Source: Kryptolebias marmoratus
Lineage: Eukaryota > Chordata > Actinopteri > Cyprinodontiformes > Rivulidae
Direction of reading: 5' to 3'
Length of the DNA stretch: 64,000 bases
NCBI RefSeq assembly: GCF_001649575.2
Contig: NC_051434.1
Span: 2,242,399-2,306,398 of the forward strand
Part shown: positions 11,746 through 23,689 of the stretch, piece after piece
Numbering within the stretch: the first letter of the stretch is position 1
Layout of the letters: each line of letters opens with the position of its first letter
Made by a program: the position numbers and the translations under genes
The notes under the pieces: generated by a model
What the model saw: only the letters and a program-made list of their open reading frames with translations
Told to the model about the DNA's origin: nothing
The model's database searches: none

Positions 11746-12685
11746 TAACTCTGCAGATGACACGTGCAATCTCACATGAAAGCTTTATGTTATAAATGAC
11801 CCTTCACTCCACAGCTCAATATCTGTAAAATTAACTGACTTATAAAGATTGCATAGCTAAAAATGTTATAAGGGAGGCCAGCTGGCAAGATAAAGCTGTA
11901 TTTGTTAGTTTTTTTGTACGTATTTCACACAAAACAATGAATGGTGTGGGTGTTTCTGCATTTAAGGCTTCTCTACATGTCTGATGATGTTTCAACACTG
12001 ATGCAGAACATTAAGCAGCTGCAATCAGGCTCTACTGGACTGTGGTCATTTAAAAAGGTAAATGCAGTGCATATGGTGCTTTTCTGGTCCCGCTGACCTT
12101 TAAAACACACATTACAGTTCAAGCCCCATTCACCCATTAACACACTGAGAATTCACCTTTCCCAGCCCGGCGTCCCGGTGGTGTCCGGGTGGTTTCAGGA
12201 CCGTTCACACATTCACTCATAAGACTGGTCAGGGAGGTGAACTCACAGGTGACAATAACTCAACGATCCACAGAACCAACGGGTCGGTCATACACACGAG
12301 ACCCGATAACCTGTTAATGGCTACAAACATGGAGTCTGAAACTGAAATATGAGCTTCATGAATTTAGAAAAAGAACTCCAGCTTCTTTAGACTCATTCCT
12401 GCAGCACTTTGTAAAAACTAAAAGGGCATTTCTCCATCCTGATTAAACCTAAATGACCCATTCTGTCACCTTAGACAGTCGCTCCAAAGCTAAGCAAATA
12501 GTTTTATAGATCATTTACAGTCTATGGTTTCATCTCAGAAAATGAGAAATAAAAGGTTTGCACAGAAAGATTCATTTAAAACTCCTTAGTCTTAAAATAT
12601 TGATTCCATTATTTAACATGCAGAAGAAAGTCCTGTCTGTTTTAATATAAGTTCATCTTTTGTGTTCAATTGTAAATCAAAGTTG
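11746..12685. other. Gene-free DNA; possible old repeat at 12110-12290
   Basis: The interval 12110-12290 has the 'cccattcacccattaacac' and 'cacacattcactcat' phrases often found in teleost SINE-like repeats and is more GC-rich than its flanks, but it could not be matched to another copy in the window. The rest is AT-rich text without visible features. Confidence 0.35.
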
Positions 12686-12689
12686 TTGA

Positions 12690-12960
12690 AATTTAAACTG
12701 GAGTCATGGTGTGAAATGCTGAGTCAGCGTTCACATTATTGCTCTCCTGCTTAGTTTCTTTCAAAGCTTTTCTTGTAGTCAAACTACTGCTGCAGACTTT
12801 GTCGCCTTTTAATCATTTATATATCAAAACATTCAGCTCGTTCAGGTGATTGATGCAGTGACTTTTGGCTTTAGTCCATTCTGACCATTTTAACGACCCA
12901 GTTTTAGCTTTTTCAGCAAAGTCATATGTAAGAGTTTCAGCAGTTTGAGGTTAAACCAAC
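12690..12960 (+). repeat. R3 dispersed repeat, copy 3 (inverted)
   Basis: In reverse complement this copy reads 'aagaaactaagcagg...gtgaacgctgactcagcatttcacac', matching copies 1 and 2. It continues into 'aacattcagctcgttcagg' and 'gtgacttttggctttag', a phrase repeated at 36625-36660. The AP-1-type site is TGAGTCA at 12720-12726. Confidence 0.5.
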
Positions 12961-13985
12961 ATGTGACAAATAATGCCAAGAGCGCTTTCATTTATGATGA
13001 GGAAACAGATTCCAGTATCTCAAAATTCAACATTCAGTTGTACAACTAAACCAGAGCAAAACTTCTAACTGCTTTAGGCTTTTCCATCAGGGCCTGGAGA
13101 AGGTCAGCAAAAGCAGAAAAACTTATCAACTTTTAAACACTACACGGGAAAACAAAATAACCTGCCAGTCCCACAGCTGATTTTTATTCCTCACACCCCT
13201 CCAGCCCATTAGTTAGTTGATCCAGAGTAGTCTGGTACGAATAAAAGTTCTCCCTGGAAGCAAATCAACTGTCCAAACTGGAGAAACCAACAAAGACAAG
13301 AAGACGACATTTTAAAAACAGTACATATAAAACAGGAAACTTAAAATTTGTGTGATTTTACAGATGTTCACAGTCATGGTTATTAACAGAAGTAGAGACG
13401 ACCATTCTGTCTTTTTATTATGTAAAAACTGATAAAACAGGTTAAATATGGACAGTTTTAAGTCACAGAACACACTTTATTAATCCCTATCTGATGCATG
13501 AACCCAGCAGTGAGAGATTCAAGTCTGAGCTACTTTATGTCAACATGTTCATTTATTTATGGCTACATATGCAGCAAAACCTCACTGGTTAATCATCCAT
13601 TTTGCAAGATGCAATAAAGTTACAGGGCAGGAGGGAGAAGTCGCACTGCAGGAGCACAATAACTGCTAAAGAGGACTCGTGTAAGGATGAACAGGCCGGT
13701 ACGAAAAGACGAGTCAAAAGGTAAAAGTATGAACCGGGACCAGAATGGAGGAAGAGTCAAAGGAATGGAAGTGGAGACAGAAGAGGCGAGTTTGTAAAAA
13801 CCAGAAGTACTCTGGAGGCAGAGGAGAGTTGAAGAAGGCTGAGCACAGAAGTTAAAAACTAAGTGCTGTGTTTAAAAATAAAAAAAATAAGTCTTTGTCC
13901 TTCAGGAATGTCTGGGTTTGGCGTCTGGACCTGTTGCTCCTGCAACATGTTAGTCTTTTCGTTGGGTTCTGGGTCTCATCCCTGT
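12961..13985. other. Gene-free DNA with a mildly purine-rich end
   Basis: No gene is recognised. From 13620 to 13860 the plus strand becomes A/G-rich, a weaker version of the tracts elsewhere. Confidence 0.5.
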
Positions 13986-13989
13986 GGGA

Positions 13990-14222
13990 CATACCTGTAA
14001 AACCTCAGTTTCAGACACCTCCGGTGACTCCTTTCACCGAGGAGGAGCAGCGGCTCTACAGATGATGGAGCTCCTCACCTCCTCTGTAAGGCTGAGCCCA
14101 GCCAGTCTACAGAAAATTATCATTTCAGCTGTTTTATCTGGGATTTTGTTTGTTTGATCATGATTCACACCTCATGACCACAGGTGAGGTCTGGAAAGAA
14201 GACAAACCAGTAAACTCCTTCA
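13990..14222 (-). mobile_element. LINE reverse-transcriptase ORF, 3' fragment (relic)
   Basis: On the plus strand the text runs 'acacctccggtgactcctt', 'gaggagcagcggctctac', 'gagctcctcacctcctctg' and 'atcatgattcacacctcatg', which is the antisense of the C-terminal part of the reverse transcriptase ORF of a widespread fish LINE with an endonuclease-type polymerase. Read on the minus strand it holds several stops and frame changes, so it is dead. It is the same region of the same family as the fragment at 53285-53620. Confidence 0.65.
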
Positions 14223-14780
14223 TGACCGGAGCAACACCCTCATTATTGCAGATCCATCTCCTGCCCCTATCCTAACAGAAATGAGCAAAGCATCTTATTA
14301 ATGGCTCATATTCGACTGCTTTGAAAGATTTACAGATTTAATACTGTAAAGGGAATTACTGAGACGGTATATCCTTTATTCCACTGCTGATTGGCTGAGC
14401 ATTCTTACACAGACGGTTTTATACAGCCTTCAAATAATTTCCCACCACCTATCAGTTGGGTTGTAAGCTACAGGCAGTTTATGGCCTTCAGGTTTGGAGG
14501 AGGATCTAATCCGGCTGGTTTGAAGCGCTCTCCTTGTTTCGTTTGTTCTGGCCGGAGCTCCCGTCTCCCTCATGTTTGACTTTTCTTATTATTGTTCGTA
14601 TTAAAACGTCTCTGCCACAGTTTTATTTCTGAGTCATGTGAGCCAACTTTTGATTTAGGGACTGTAACGGGAAGCAGAGGAGGCCAATAACAAACACAAA
14701 GGAGCATAAAGGAGAGCTGATAGAGACTAAATATGGGTGAGGGGGCAAACAGAGCAGGGTAACATGAGACTGAGGAGTAT
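14223..14780. other. Gene-free DNA
   Basis: No exon or repeat is recognised. Confidence 0.5.
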
Positions 14781-14784
14781 GATG

Positions 14785-15125
14785 GATGGTGGGGGGATTG
14801 CTCCTCTGAGATATGCCATTAATAATCCATAGAGCTTTAAGTACTCCTATTGAGGGAGAAAATCACTCCTGAGAGGCTAAAAGCTCTCTTCCTCCTTTTA
14901 ACACCTTCATAGCTCGGCTGTCTTTTATTTGTTGTGCATTTTGTGGCACAAGTTATTGAGTTGCACTGATGCTTCAAATGTGACAATAAATCTCTCACTT
15001 ACGGTTTTTACACACTGAGCAGCAGCAGCAATCCTGCAGGGTTATTGCTCGTGTCACACAGAGCCAAATGGCTGCGATGAAAATCAGTGTGTCAGAGATC
15101 GTATGATCCCAGTTTGATCACATGT
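14785..15125. promoter_or_regulatory. Candidate conserved non-coding island
   Basis: Non-repetitive text with 'gccattaataatcc' (about 14815-14828) and 'tgacaataaatctctc' (about 14982-14997), surrounded by more decayed sequence. These are enhancer-like words. Conservation was not testable. Confidence 0.25.
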
Positions 15126-16315
15126 GAGGCGGCGGGACGAACACCTGATGATCGGTGGGACTGAGACGGATGAATGCTTCACCGAATAGTTTGTCTTTGG
15201 GAAATAAAAAGGTTGGCAACAGGGCGTATATTCAGTTTTTTATCATCAGTTTTTATTTACTGTTTAAGATCTTTCACCTCAGTCCTCCTCAGAACAGAGG
15301 AGATGTTTAATGATTTGAGTTTAGATGTTCTTGGATAAAACCTGAAAGTTTTCTTTTTTAAGTCAGAATTAAAATGTCAAAACAAGACAATAAGGAGCTG
15401 TTCTGTAGCTTGCAACTTTTGATTTCTGGTTGATTTATGTCAGAACTTTAATAAGAGTTTCAGTTGCACAAAACTTTGCTCCGATAATTGCCAGAGTTCT
15501 TTCTGTAAAAGCCAACATTTCTTTTCCTTTCATTCTTTGTCACAAATCGACTCGGCTCCAATCACAGCAGATTTTAGTACAACATCAGTAAAAATTCCCT
15601 GAAGTATCAGGATGTTTGTGGACGCCGAGGTTAGCTGTGCTGTGAATTTAAAGATTTCTATAATTTTGTTTTACTTACTTTGATTTAATTTTAAAGTCAT
15701 GTTTATATTCTGGACACATTTAGATGAAAATGAGTATTTGATGTCTTAAATGAAAAGCTCCTCCCACAAAAACAAGCTCCTCCCACATGCATTAACATTT
15801 CTAAAACATGACAAACTGCAGATTAAAAAGCTGCATTTTTATCTCTACGTGTCGGAGCTGCGCTGAATAACAGACAGGATCAGAACATCAGAGCACTTTT
15901 TCCTTTTTAAAATCTTATAATTCACGGAACGTCGGCGAGATAAAGCCGGACGGAGATAAAGGTTTCACGTAACGTCATTAATCTGAGAGTCTGACTGCTG
16001 ACTGTGATAAATTAGTGACAAAGTGCTGCGAGGGAAGCTGAGAGCGGACGGAGACAGACGAAACAGAAGGACGCATCGAGTCAAAGACGGGAAAATTAAT
16101 GAATGAGGTGACGACGAGGATGGAGAGGAAGAAAGGTGGAAGGGAGCAACAAACAAAAGGTCTATATCACCTTTTCATGTTAGATATTTAAGCTAGAACT
16201 GAAATCATTTTATGTTAAATGACAAATAAAGTTGTTTAGGTCAAACCTTGAAGATAATCTTCATATGGTGTTTTATTACCTCTTTTGTGATGTAATATCT
16301 CTCCATCTTCTTGAG
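15126..16315. other. Gene-free DNA with a duplicated CTCCTCCCACA word
   Basis: The 14-base word AAGCTCCTCCCACA occurs at 15755-15768 and 15774-15787, 19 bases apart. Around 16020-16150 the plus strand is purine-rich. No gene is recognised. Confidence 0.5.
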
Positions 16316-16319
16316 CAGG

Positions 16320-16640
16320 TGATAATGAAAAAAGACTGAAGTGGTGTAACAAAAAAGATGGAAATTATAAAATCGATGAAACGAAAAGGGACAAAATTAG
16401 GTTGTAGGGAGAGTGGGGGTGGGGGCGCACGAGGAAAAGTGGGTCAAAAGACAGAAAGAGCCTCAGAGAAATAAATGGAGACAGAGAGAGAGAGAGAGAG
16501 AAAGTGGATTTGACAGGTGAAAGGAAAAGGAAGAAAAGAACACCATTTAGAGAGAAGAAGAAGAGAGCAGGGGGCCTGAGCCGAGCGTCGCCGTGGGCGA
16601 AGAGCAGGAGAGAGGACATGTCGTGTCTCCATCCAGCAGA
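16320..16640 (+). repeat. Purine-rich tract with (AG)9 microsatellite
   Basis: Plus-strand A/G bias runs through most of the interval and includes a perfect (AG)9 at 16483-16500. The overlapping minus-strand frame of 126 codons is Leu/Ser/Phe-rich and is read as a bias artefact. Confidence 0.6.
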
Positions 16641-16849
16641 AAGGATCCACAGGAGCAGAACATTAACCCGTGGACAGCCGTCCTGAGCTCTCTTTTTACA
16701 ACAAACGCTTGGTTTCTTCCTGACAAACTGACTATTTAATGACAATAATGGTTATTCATGATTACAGCATCCTAATTTATGTTGGATTTTCCCCCTGCTC
16801 CCATCTGGTTTAAAAAAAGAAGAAATCAATAATTTATGTACAACGATGA

Positions 16850-17170
16850 AACTTGGAGTTACCCTATATTAAAGATGGCTGCCACAGCTAACAAACTTTA
16901 ACCATCACAAAAATGGCTCCACCTGCCTCATTTACAGGTATTGAGCCAATATTTGGTGAGGTAGGAACAGAATAATCCACGTCACATTCTCCAGGAGCTC
17001 TGTGTTGCGTGAGATCTTTAACATTTAAGGATTAACTGTTGGAACCAACCCTCTTTGTTAGCAAAATATCTCATGAACCACTGGACAGATTTCACTGAAA
17101 CTTTCAGGAAATAATCAGATGTACTTCTAACTGATTATACAATAAAGTCAAGGAGTTAAAACTTTTTACT
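16850..17170 (+). repeat. R1 dispersed repeat, copy 2
   Basis: Two diagnostic segments are present: 'ggagttaccc...aagatggctgccacagctaa' at 16855-16891 and 'atctcatgaaccactgg', then 'acagatttcactgaaac' at 17068-17102. The same pair occurs inverted at 23164-23270. The family is a non-coding teleost interspersed repeat I recognise but cannot name; it is most likely a non-autonomous DNA element. Confidence 0.6.
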
Positions 17171-17940
17171 GTTTACTTGTCTTTGTTGGTTTTTAGTACC
17201 TTTTGAATGCAACTTGTCTGTAAATGTCAGCTTTAATTTGGTTTATGATGAATTTTAAATGCATTTAGTTTCTCTCTCCATCATTTTTGTCTGCATTTAG
17301 TGACATGTTTGTTCTCCTAAGTCCTGATAGATTCAAGCCCAAGTCATCTTATCAGAAATGTAAACCAACTTAAAGTTAAAATCCAGTACCAGCGTGATGA
17401 CAAAGCTAACCACGCCAGTGTTTGCTCCGCTCCACAGTCTGATGGCTTTCACAGCTGCTGCTGCTCCTGCTATTAGCTGCAGACTCACATTTCAAATTAA
17501 AAGCGCATTCAACACTCACCATTACCAACTTGTATTTCGCCCAGTGGGCAGAACACATATGCTCCCAAAACTGCATGAATCACAGCCAGTTCTGCAAAAC
17601 CCCTCTCAATCTGCACCCACCACTGGCCAAGTTGTGACTCAGTAGCTGGAAGTCAGGAGCAAACTGGAACCGACCCAACTGTGAAAAGGCTCGCAGTGAA
17701 TCGGACCTCCTATCTGACTCATCTCAGACGTTTGGATCCAAACCGTGCGTTGCGGGAGCCTGATCCTTGTTGTATTTGGCTGAGCATACGCTGTAGTGAG
17801 TTTCCAGCGTTATTTAACAAGTCTGCCAATGAGCAGAGGAGAAAAATAACTGTTTACATTAAAACCTGCTGCAGAGGACGGTTCTGACCATCGGCAGGAT
17901 CTGCAGGCAAATCATGCTTCAAGCTAGACTGGTTTGGGAG
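17171..17940. other. Gene-free DNA
   Basis: A moderately GC-rich section at 17390-17890 has two open frames of 83 and 68 codons without recognisable domains. No splice context supports them. Confidence 0.4.
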
Positions 17941-17945
17941 ATGTA

Positions 17946-18215
17946 TTACATTCTCAAAATTTGATTTTTCAAACAAAGGAATAAATGCACCCCCATACCA
18001 TCAGAGAGGCAGGCTTTTAAACTGTGTGTTGTCCTCTTTATTACAGAAGATGTGGCGTTCATGGTTTCCAAAAAGAATTTCAAATTTGGACCTATCTGAC
18101 CTCAGAACAGATCTTCTCTTTGCCTCCGTCCATTTGAAATAAGCTTTGGTCCAGAGAAGACTTTAAAGAAGTGTGTTCACTTCTGGCTTCTCGGTTTGTG
18201 TAATTTTCACAAACT
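17946..18215 (-). pseudogene. Tc1-like transposase relic (central part)
   Basis: Read on the minus strand, the segment corresponds to the middle of a Tc1-family transposase: a KPEVN-like stretch, then a region equivalent to 'F..W..A', then 'DESKF' replaced by decayed text, then a recognisable GNH-type motif followed by the 'lysine-glutamate-aspartate' stretch and a 'DGMG' where intact copies have a 'VWG' motif. The plus-strand words 'ataccatcagagaggcaggc' and 'ggtttccaaaaagaatttc' fix the assignment. Several stops and frameshifts are present. The terminal inverted repeats are not visible, so this is an internal fragment. Confidence 0.65.
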
Positions 18216-20540
18216 ACAGAAAACTTGTAGCAATAAATAGGATCCTGAATGGGAAATCTGCATCCTGCCATTACAGATTCAGTGTATAACCCCGCCAGTA
18301 AAACTCTGAGAACCAGCAGCTCTCACAGAAACAAGTCCTCTTGCTTCATGAAATAACACCAATCTGCCTCTGCTTTTTAAGCATGTTTTTTAACACTCAT
18401 AACACCATTGTTGCCTGAGCATTGTGTGTGCAACAAAGTGCAGCGGTCTCCTGTAATCTCCCGTTTTTCTTCCCTCCCTCAATCACTTTCCCCTGCAGCT
18501 TCCAGGAAACAATGCAGGCTTGTGTTGCTGCCAAGCTCCCATCCAGCCGGTCAGAACGCACAGCACACACAAACACGCACAAAGGGAGGAGTAAGAGAGG
18601 ACATGGTGAGGGAAATAAAAGTGGAGAGCTGAAGATTGAAGGGCTTCTGGTAAACAATGGCCTCCCAGTTTTCCAGAGATGCTCCGTAAGAAAAGCCGAT
18701 ATTGGCCGTCCTAAAAGTAGCTAGAAGTTGCCAAATGACATCTTAATTTGCATAGTTGGCCATAAGTGTTGGAGACAAAAAAGTGAGTAAAAGAAAAAAA
18801 ACAACAACAAAAGAGCCTAAATATGCTTAGAACTGCAAATAATCTTTCTTTTATCAATTCTTGTTTTACTTAATGTCTTAATTCTAACCCTGTTATTCAG
18901 TTTTGGGACCCAAAATAAAAACTCTATTTTATTGTAGAGATTTATTTTGGACAGAAATCTTTACATTTAGAGCTCACCATGAATTAAGCCATAAGTCTGC
19001 AGTAGCTTTGCTCCACTGAACGACTGTCACTATATGTAGCAAGTTTTCAGACCCCTTCAGTGACTGTTTTTCTATAAAGCTCTATAAAACTAGCAACAAA
19101 TCTAATGACTTTCTGGTGTTATTGGAGACTTTCGGAGGCTGCTGTGAAAGCAAATATTGTTTTTTGCATTGAGAAACCGGTGCTGCGCCGGATTTTCCTC
19201 ATCCCAAAGCTCTCCAAGCTGCAGACAGAGCAGGAGATGATACCTTCACCACATCCAGACCCTAAATCAAACACGTGCAACACCGATGCTGGCTGATCTA
19301 CAGCGAAATTGAAATGAGAAATTCTGAAACAAATCACTGCAGTAAAATAACCGAGTCTCTTTTTTGGTTCAGTTCCCAAACATGGACAAAAGATGAAGTG
19401 AAGAAGTTGACAACGCTGCTGTCTTCACCCAATCATCCCATCACTCCCCTCCATCCTCCATCCTCTTTAAAACATGCACCAACGTGCTCCCGCAGCAGAA
19501 ATGTGCAGCTGAAAGATAAAAACAAACAAGCTGCACTCTGGGAAAGAAAAAGCTAACTCTCCCACACTCAGATGCACATCTATTCACCTCTTCGTGTTTT
19601 CACTCTGCAAGCCTCAGTTACGTCTTCTCTTCTGGTTTTCCACTTCTCCTCCTCTCACTCCATCTTTTCTTCTGTTTATCAGTTTATCTGCACTTACTGC
19701 TGCTTGTTTATTTCAGTTTACAACAAGTTGCAACAGATTCTGGCTGAGCCGTTAACTTACTGACCGGTTTGTGACTTCTTAATTAGAATTCAGGTCACAA
19801 CTTGTGAGACAAGTTATCGTTTCTTTCTGCAACTTAATCTTCCCTGAAACTCCAAATATGATTGAGAAATACAAAACTGTTTTGAATATTTTTGTTTTTT
19901 TCCTGATCTTTAGACTGAAAACAGGTGTTTCAGAGCGCTGAACATTCAAGTTTAAGTATTTTGTCACTGAAACTAAACTTTCTTGTTTCAAGTGAGTAAA
20001 ATAAAAATGTGCCTTATTGCCTGCGCACAGTTCATGTAACAAAGCAGATTAAAGTATATTTTAAAACAAAAAATAAGTTCAGGGACAGTTAAACAGCTCA
20101 GTGTTTACAATATTTGTCATTTTCTTCACTAATAGATGGGATGTTAGGCAACATTTTGCAGATTTTTTTCCCCATTCTTCCTGTTAAAATGTTTTTAAGC
20201 CTTTAAATATAATTTTAAGGAACAAAGTAGTAAATAGATAATCATGTTTCTAGCTTCAAATTGGTTACATGTGCAGCTCTTTCCAGAATGGTTTTATTCT
20301 CAGAAAATACAAAAAACTGGTTCAAACCTCCCACCAGAAACAGCAGTGGGATCCAAATTAGCAGACGTTGACTGGATTTCTCATGTTTGAAGCTACTTTC
20401 TCAGATTCAGAGTCAAATATTTCTGTTTCACTCACACTTTAATCCACCTCACACACATCTGACCCGTTCTGACTCCATCTGACCCTTATTGGTTCCATAC
20501 TGTTGTCGCTGCACTTTAAATCTTCCAGAGTGACTTTAAA
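18216..20540. other. Gene-free DNA
   Basis: Several short open frames on both strands (for example 18397-18724 and 19105-19379) have no recognisable domains or splice context. The text at 18640-18760 looks less decayed and may be a small non-coding island. Confidence 0.45.
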
Positions 20541-20542
20541 AA

Positions 20543-20665
20543 CGCCCCCCCCTCCGCCGGCCTCCGTCCTCGCATAAATCCTCCAGGAGAAGGATCAGCG
20601 AGGTGAAGTCTCACGTAGGGTCGCCCACGCCGAGCCCCTCAGTTGAAGAGCGAAGAAGCGGAGCT
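20543..20665. promoter_or_regulatory. CpG-rich patch
   Basis: By eye about 12 CpGs fall in 120 bases, far above the near-absence elsewhere in the window. It is too short to meet the usual CpG-island length criterion. It overlaps the possible alternative first exon and could mark an internal promoter. Confidence 0.3.
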
Positions 20666-20669
20666 CCAT
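20615..20669 (-). CDS. Possible alternative first coding exon (weak)
   Basis: On the minus strand an ATG at 20669 has G at -3 and G at +4. It opens 18 codons beginning MELRFFALQLRG and reaches a splice-donor-like TAC|GTGAGA at 20614-20613. The exon would end in phase 1, the same phase as the supported exon at the right edge, and it lies in the CpG-rich patch. The peptide is only weakly hydrophobic and is not a convincing signal sequence. A chance combination is quite possible. Confidence 0.15.
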
Positions 20670-20829
20670 CACTGCCCACTCCACTGATGAAGAGTTGGTC
20701 GACACGAAATGATGGAAAATGGCAGCAGAGCGAGGGATGAAGTGGTCGGTATTGGACAGCAATTTTCACAAAGCAAAGACCTTTTCGGCTTCATTTCTGA
20801 CACAATTCTACTCCTTTGATGTAGTGCAC

Positions 20830-20853
20830 CCACACACACACACACGCACACAC
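20830..20853 (+). repeat. CA microsatellite
   Basis: CA dinucleotide run with one interruption (cacgca). Confidence 0.9.
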
Positions 20854-20859
20854 TCCTCG

Positions 20860-22780
20860 GTGGTCAATGGGTTCATATATCATTTCTTTAAAAACAGCGA
20901 GGGCCACTGTGAAGCGGCCCGAGGCACCGTGTCTGCAGCCAGGTAACATTTTTCAGGTGGGACTCCGTTTACTGCAGCTATTAGAAACAACCACCGAGCC
21001 TGAAATGAAACAACTGCTTTCTGGAAAAGATGGATCTAAACAGCTGCAGTTTGGATTAATAATACTTTCTAACACCATAAGAGCTGAAGAGCTTTTCTTC
21101 TTCAAATATCTTTTCACATTTGTAGCTTCAGCACCATTGGTCGGCTGTAAATGTCACTGCAGACTTTCTGATCACACATTAAAGGAAACCTCTAATCTGT
21201 CTGAAAACTGGAGTTTGACTGTACGCTGAAGGAGATTAAAATAAAAGGTAATGTGAGGATCAAGCTTTAAACATCTGAATGCCAGAATAGGACTGACCTT
21301 TATTCTGCCGATAACAGAGCAGGCGGGGGGGGTGGGCTGCATTTGAGGAATCGGACACAAAGTGACTAAACAGCCGAGATTCCTGTAAAAATCTGAATCT
21401 GCAGAAGCAGAATTCTGCTCCGTCGCTGTGAAATAACAGTAGTTTTGTGATTCAGCAGCAGTTCAGGAAGTTAAATCACTGACTGTAGTCTGTAATCTGG
21501 GATTATTGCTTTATTTTTCCCCTCAAAGACACTTATTTTATCTTGCATGGATTAACAGACCACACCGAAAAGTTAAGATCTATAAAATAAACTCTGATTT
21601 CCATCCATCAGGAGGAGTCTGTGCAAAATAACAAAAACATGCAGGAATGAAACCATAAAGAGTTAATCACTTCTGAAGAGAAAGACTTTAAAGGGTCACA
21701 ATTATAAAAGTCCACGAAGGATTGAATAACAATGTCAATCAAAGAACGTTTGAGGGAAAACAAAAGATTAAATCAACTGTGTTACAATTATTTTAAATTA
21801 AGAAAATGAGACAGACTTTGTTCTCCTTGAGAAAATTTGTTTTAGAATCAATGTTAGATAACTTAAAAGATTAATACATTTCTATACAAATCTGAAAGCA
21901 GTTTGACTCATTAGGTTTTAAATTTAGTAAAACATTAATAAAACAATTGTGTGTCAGTCATAGCATGTATTCAGTGTCAGAAAATAATTTAATGATTAAA
22001 AATGTAAAATTATGAAAAAATATTCAATACAAGTTTACAGAAAAACAAACAAACTGATAACTAATACGGAGTCTCGTGCAAACTAATCAAACTGTTTTCA
22101 GTTTTTAATTTTAATTGTTTAATTATGGTGCACTTATCACTTTGATAAGAAATTTAATGGCTGTGATATCAAGATGGATGTTTTTGTGCAACAAACAAAA
22201 CAGCAGATCGTTTTAATGATACTTCTGTGAAACAAATAAAAAATCAATTTGAACACTGATCTGCCAAAATGTGTCATTTTTATCTTGTTAATTTATCCAA
22301 ACCTTTGGTCTCAATTTTTTTTAGAAAATAAGTTTTAATCGGACCAAATCATCAAGTCAGACTTCAGATTATCGGGATTTGATGATAAAAACGCAGAAAT
22401 AACAAAGAAATACTGAGAAATGCATGAAAAACAAACAGAAAATAAGACTGACCTGATCTGACACGTTTACTGGACTCTGGATTTATTGGAGGGTTTAGTA
22501 ATCTGCTAACTTTGCTTTTCCTTTTGGTAATCTTTTTAAAAGGATGCATTAATTAGACGTGCAGGTTCTGCTGCTGCAGCATGAATGAGCTGTTTGAGCT
22601 GTTTAAGGCTGGTAGTAAACTGTGTGTGATGTTGTCAGTGTCTGACACATGGTGGAAGATCATTTTGGACCCAAAATCTACGAGTAAAGTATAAAGCATC
22701 AGACGAGCATCCTCACAAAATCCTGCATGTTTTACAAAATGTGTTTCTTGTAATTTAATTATAACTTTCTACTTTAAATC
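20860..22780. other. Gene-free AT-rich DNA
   Basis: No exon or transposon is recognised. From 21520 to 22560 the text is very AT-rich and looks fully decayed. Confidence 0.5.
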
Positions 22781-22984
22781 AACTAAACGTTGCAGCCCAG
22801 TCTCACCCTAGATCGTTCTTCAACCCTCAAGTTATGAAAAAAAAAAAAACTGTTACATTTACATGCAAATACTAGCATGCAAGGATTTACCAGCCGTAAA
22901 ACTGCAGTCATCGTTAAAATACCATATTTTTCAAATGGGATTATGTAGATGTGACTCCAAAACACACCGACTTTACCTTTTATA

Positions 22985-23430
22985 AAATAAACAGGCCTAG
23001 CAATCCTTGAAGGAACGCTTACCACCCTTTTATTTTAAAATCATTTTATTTTGAAGGTTTTGTCAAATCTCACGGCTAGTCTTATCTGATCTGTCAGCAC
23101 TTTAATGACTCATTGGAATATTAGAGTCACTAATTTTTGTGTAGGCTAAGTTTGATTAGCTTTGGCAGCCATTTTTAATTGGGTTGACTCCAAAACTTAA
23201 ATCATTGTAGACGTATCTGTAATAATTTAAGTTTCATTGAAATCTGTCTATTGGTTCATGAGATTTTTTGCAAACACAAACAGGGTTCACTCCAAAGGTT
23301 TAAAGCAAAGATTCAGTAAAATGTTTTGTTCTCAAAGTCTGTGTTAGGAACAAAGCTCAGTCACTACCACACCTAATTTCAAGGCATTATCTGTAAAACT
23401 GAGGAGTTATAGTCGTTTTCATGTTTCAGT
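22985..23430 (-). repeat. R1 dispersed repeat, copy 3 (inverted)
   Basis: It starts with 'aggcctagcaatccttgaag' at 22993-23012, continues with 'ggcagccatttttaattggg' and 'ttgactccaaaac' at 23164-23197, then 'gaaatctgtctattggttca' and 'tgagatttttt' at 23239-23269, and ends near 'cagtcactaccacacc'. Reverse-complemented, these match copies 2, 4, 5 and 6. This is the most complete copy. Confidence 0.6.
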
Positions 23431-23685
23431 TCAGCTGTAGATGTATAAATCCATTTGTTTCATGAGGACTTCAGTGTTTTCAAAGTTGCTACAAGAAAAT
23501 TTTAGGACAATTTACTGATGCAAGCATGCTGCAAAATAAGTCACTCTAGTCAATTTTTTTTTAAATTCCTTTCAGTATGAAACGTGTTGCATTGCAACCC
23601 AAATGGAAAAATAATACTTAAAACTTAACAGACTACAGAAATAAACAATCCCGTACCAAACAGCTACAAGCGGGGCGAGAATGTT
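23431..23685. other. Gene-free AT-rich DNA
   Basis: Nothing recognised. Confidence 0.5.
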
Positions 23686-23689
23686 TAAA

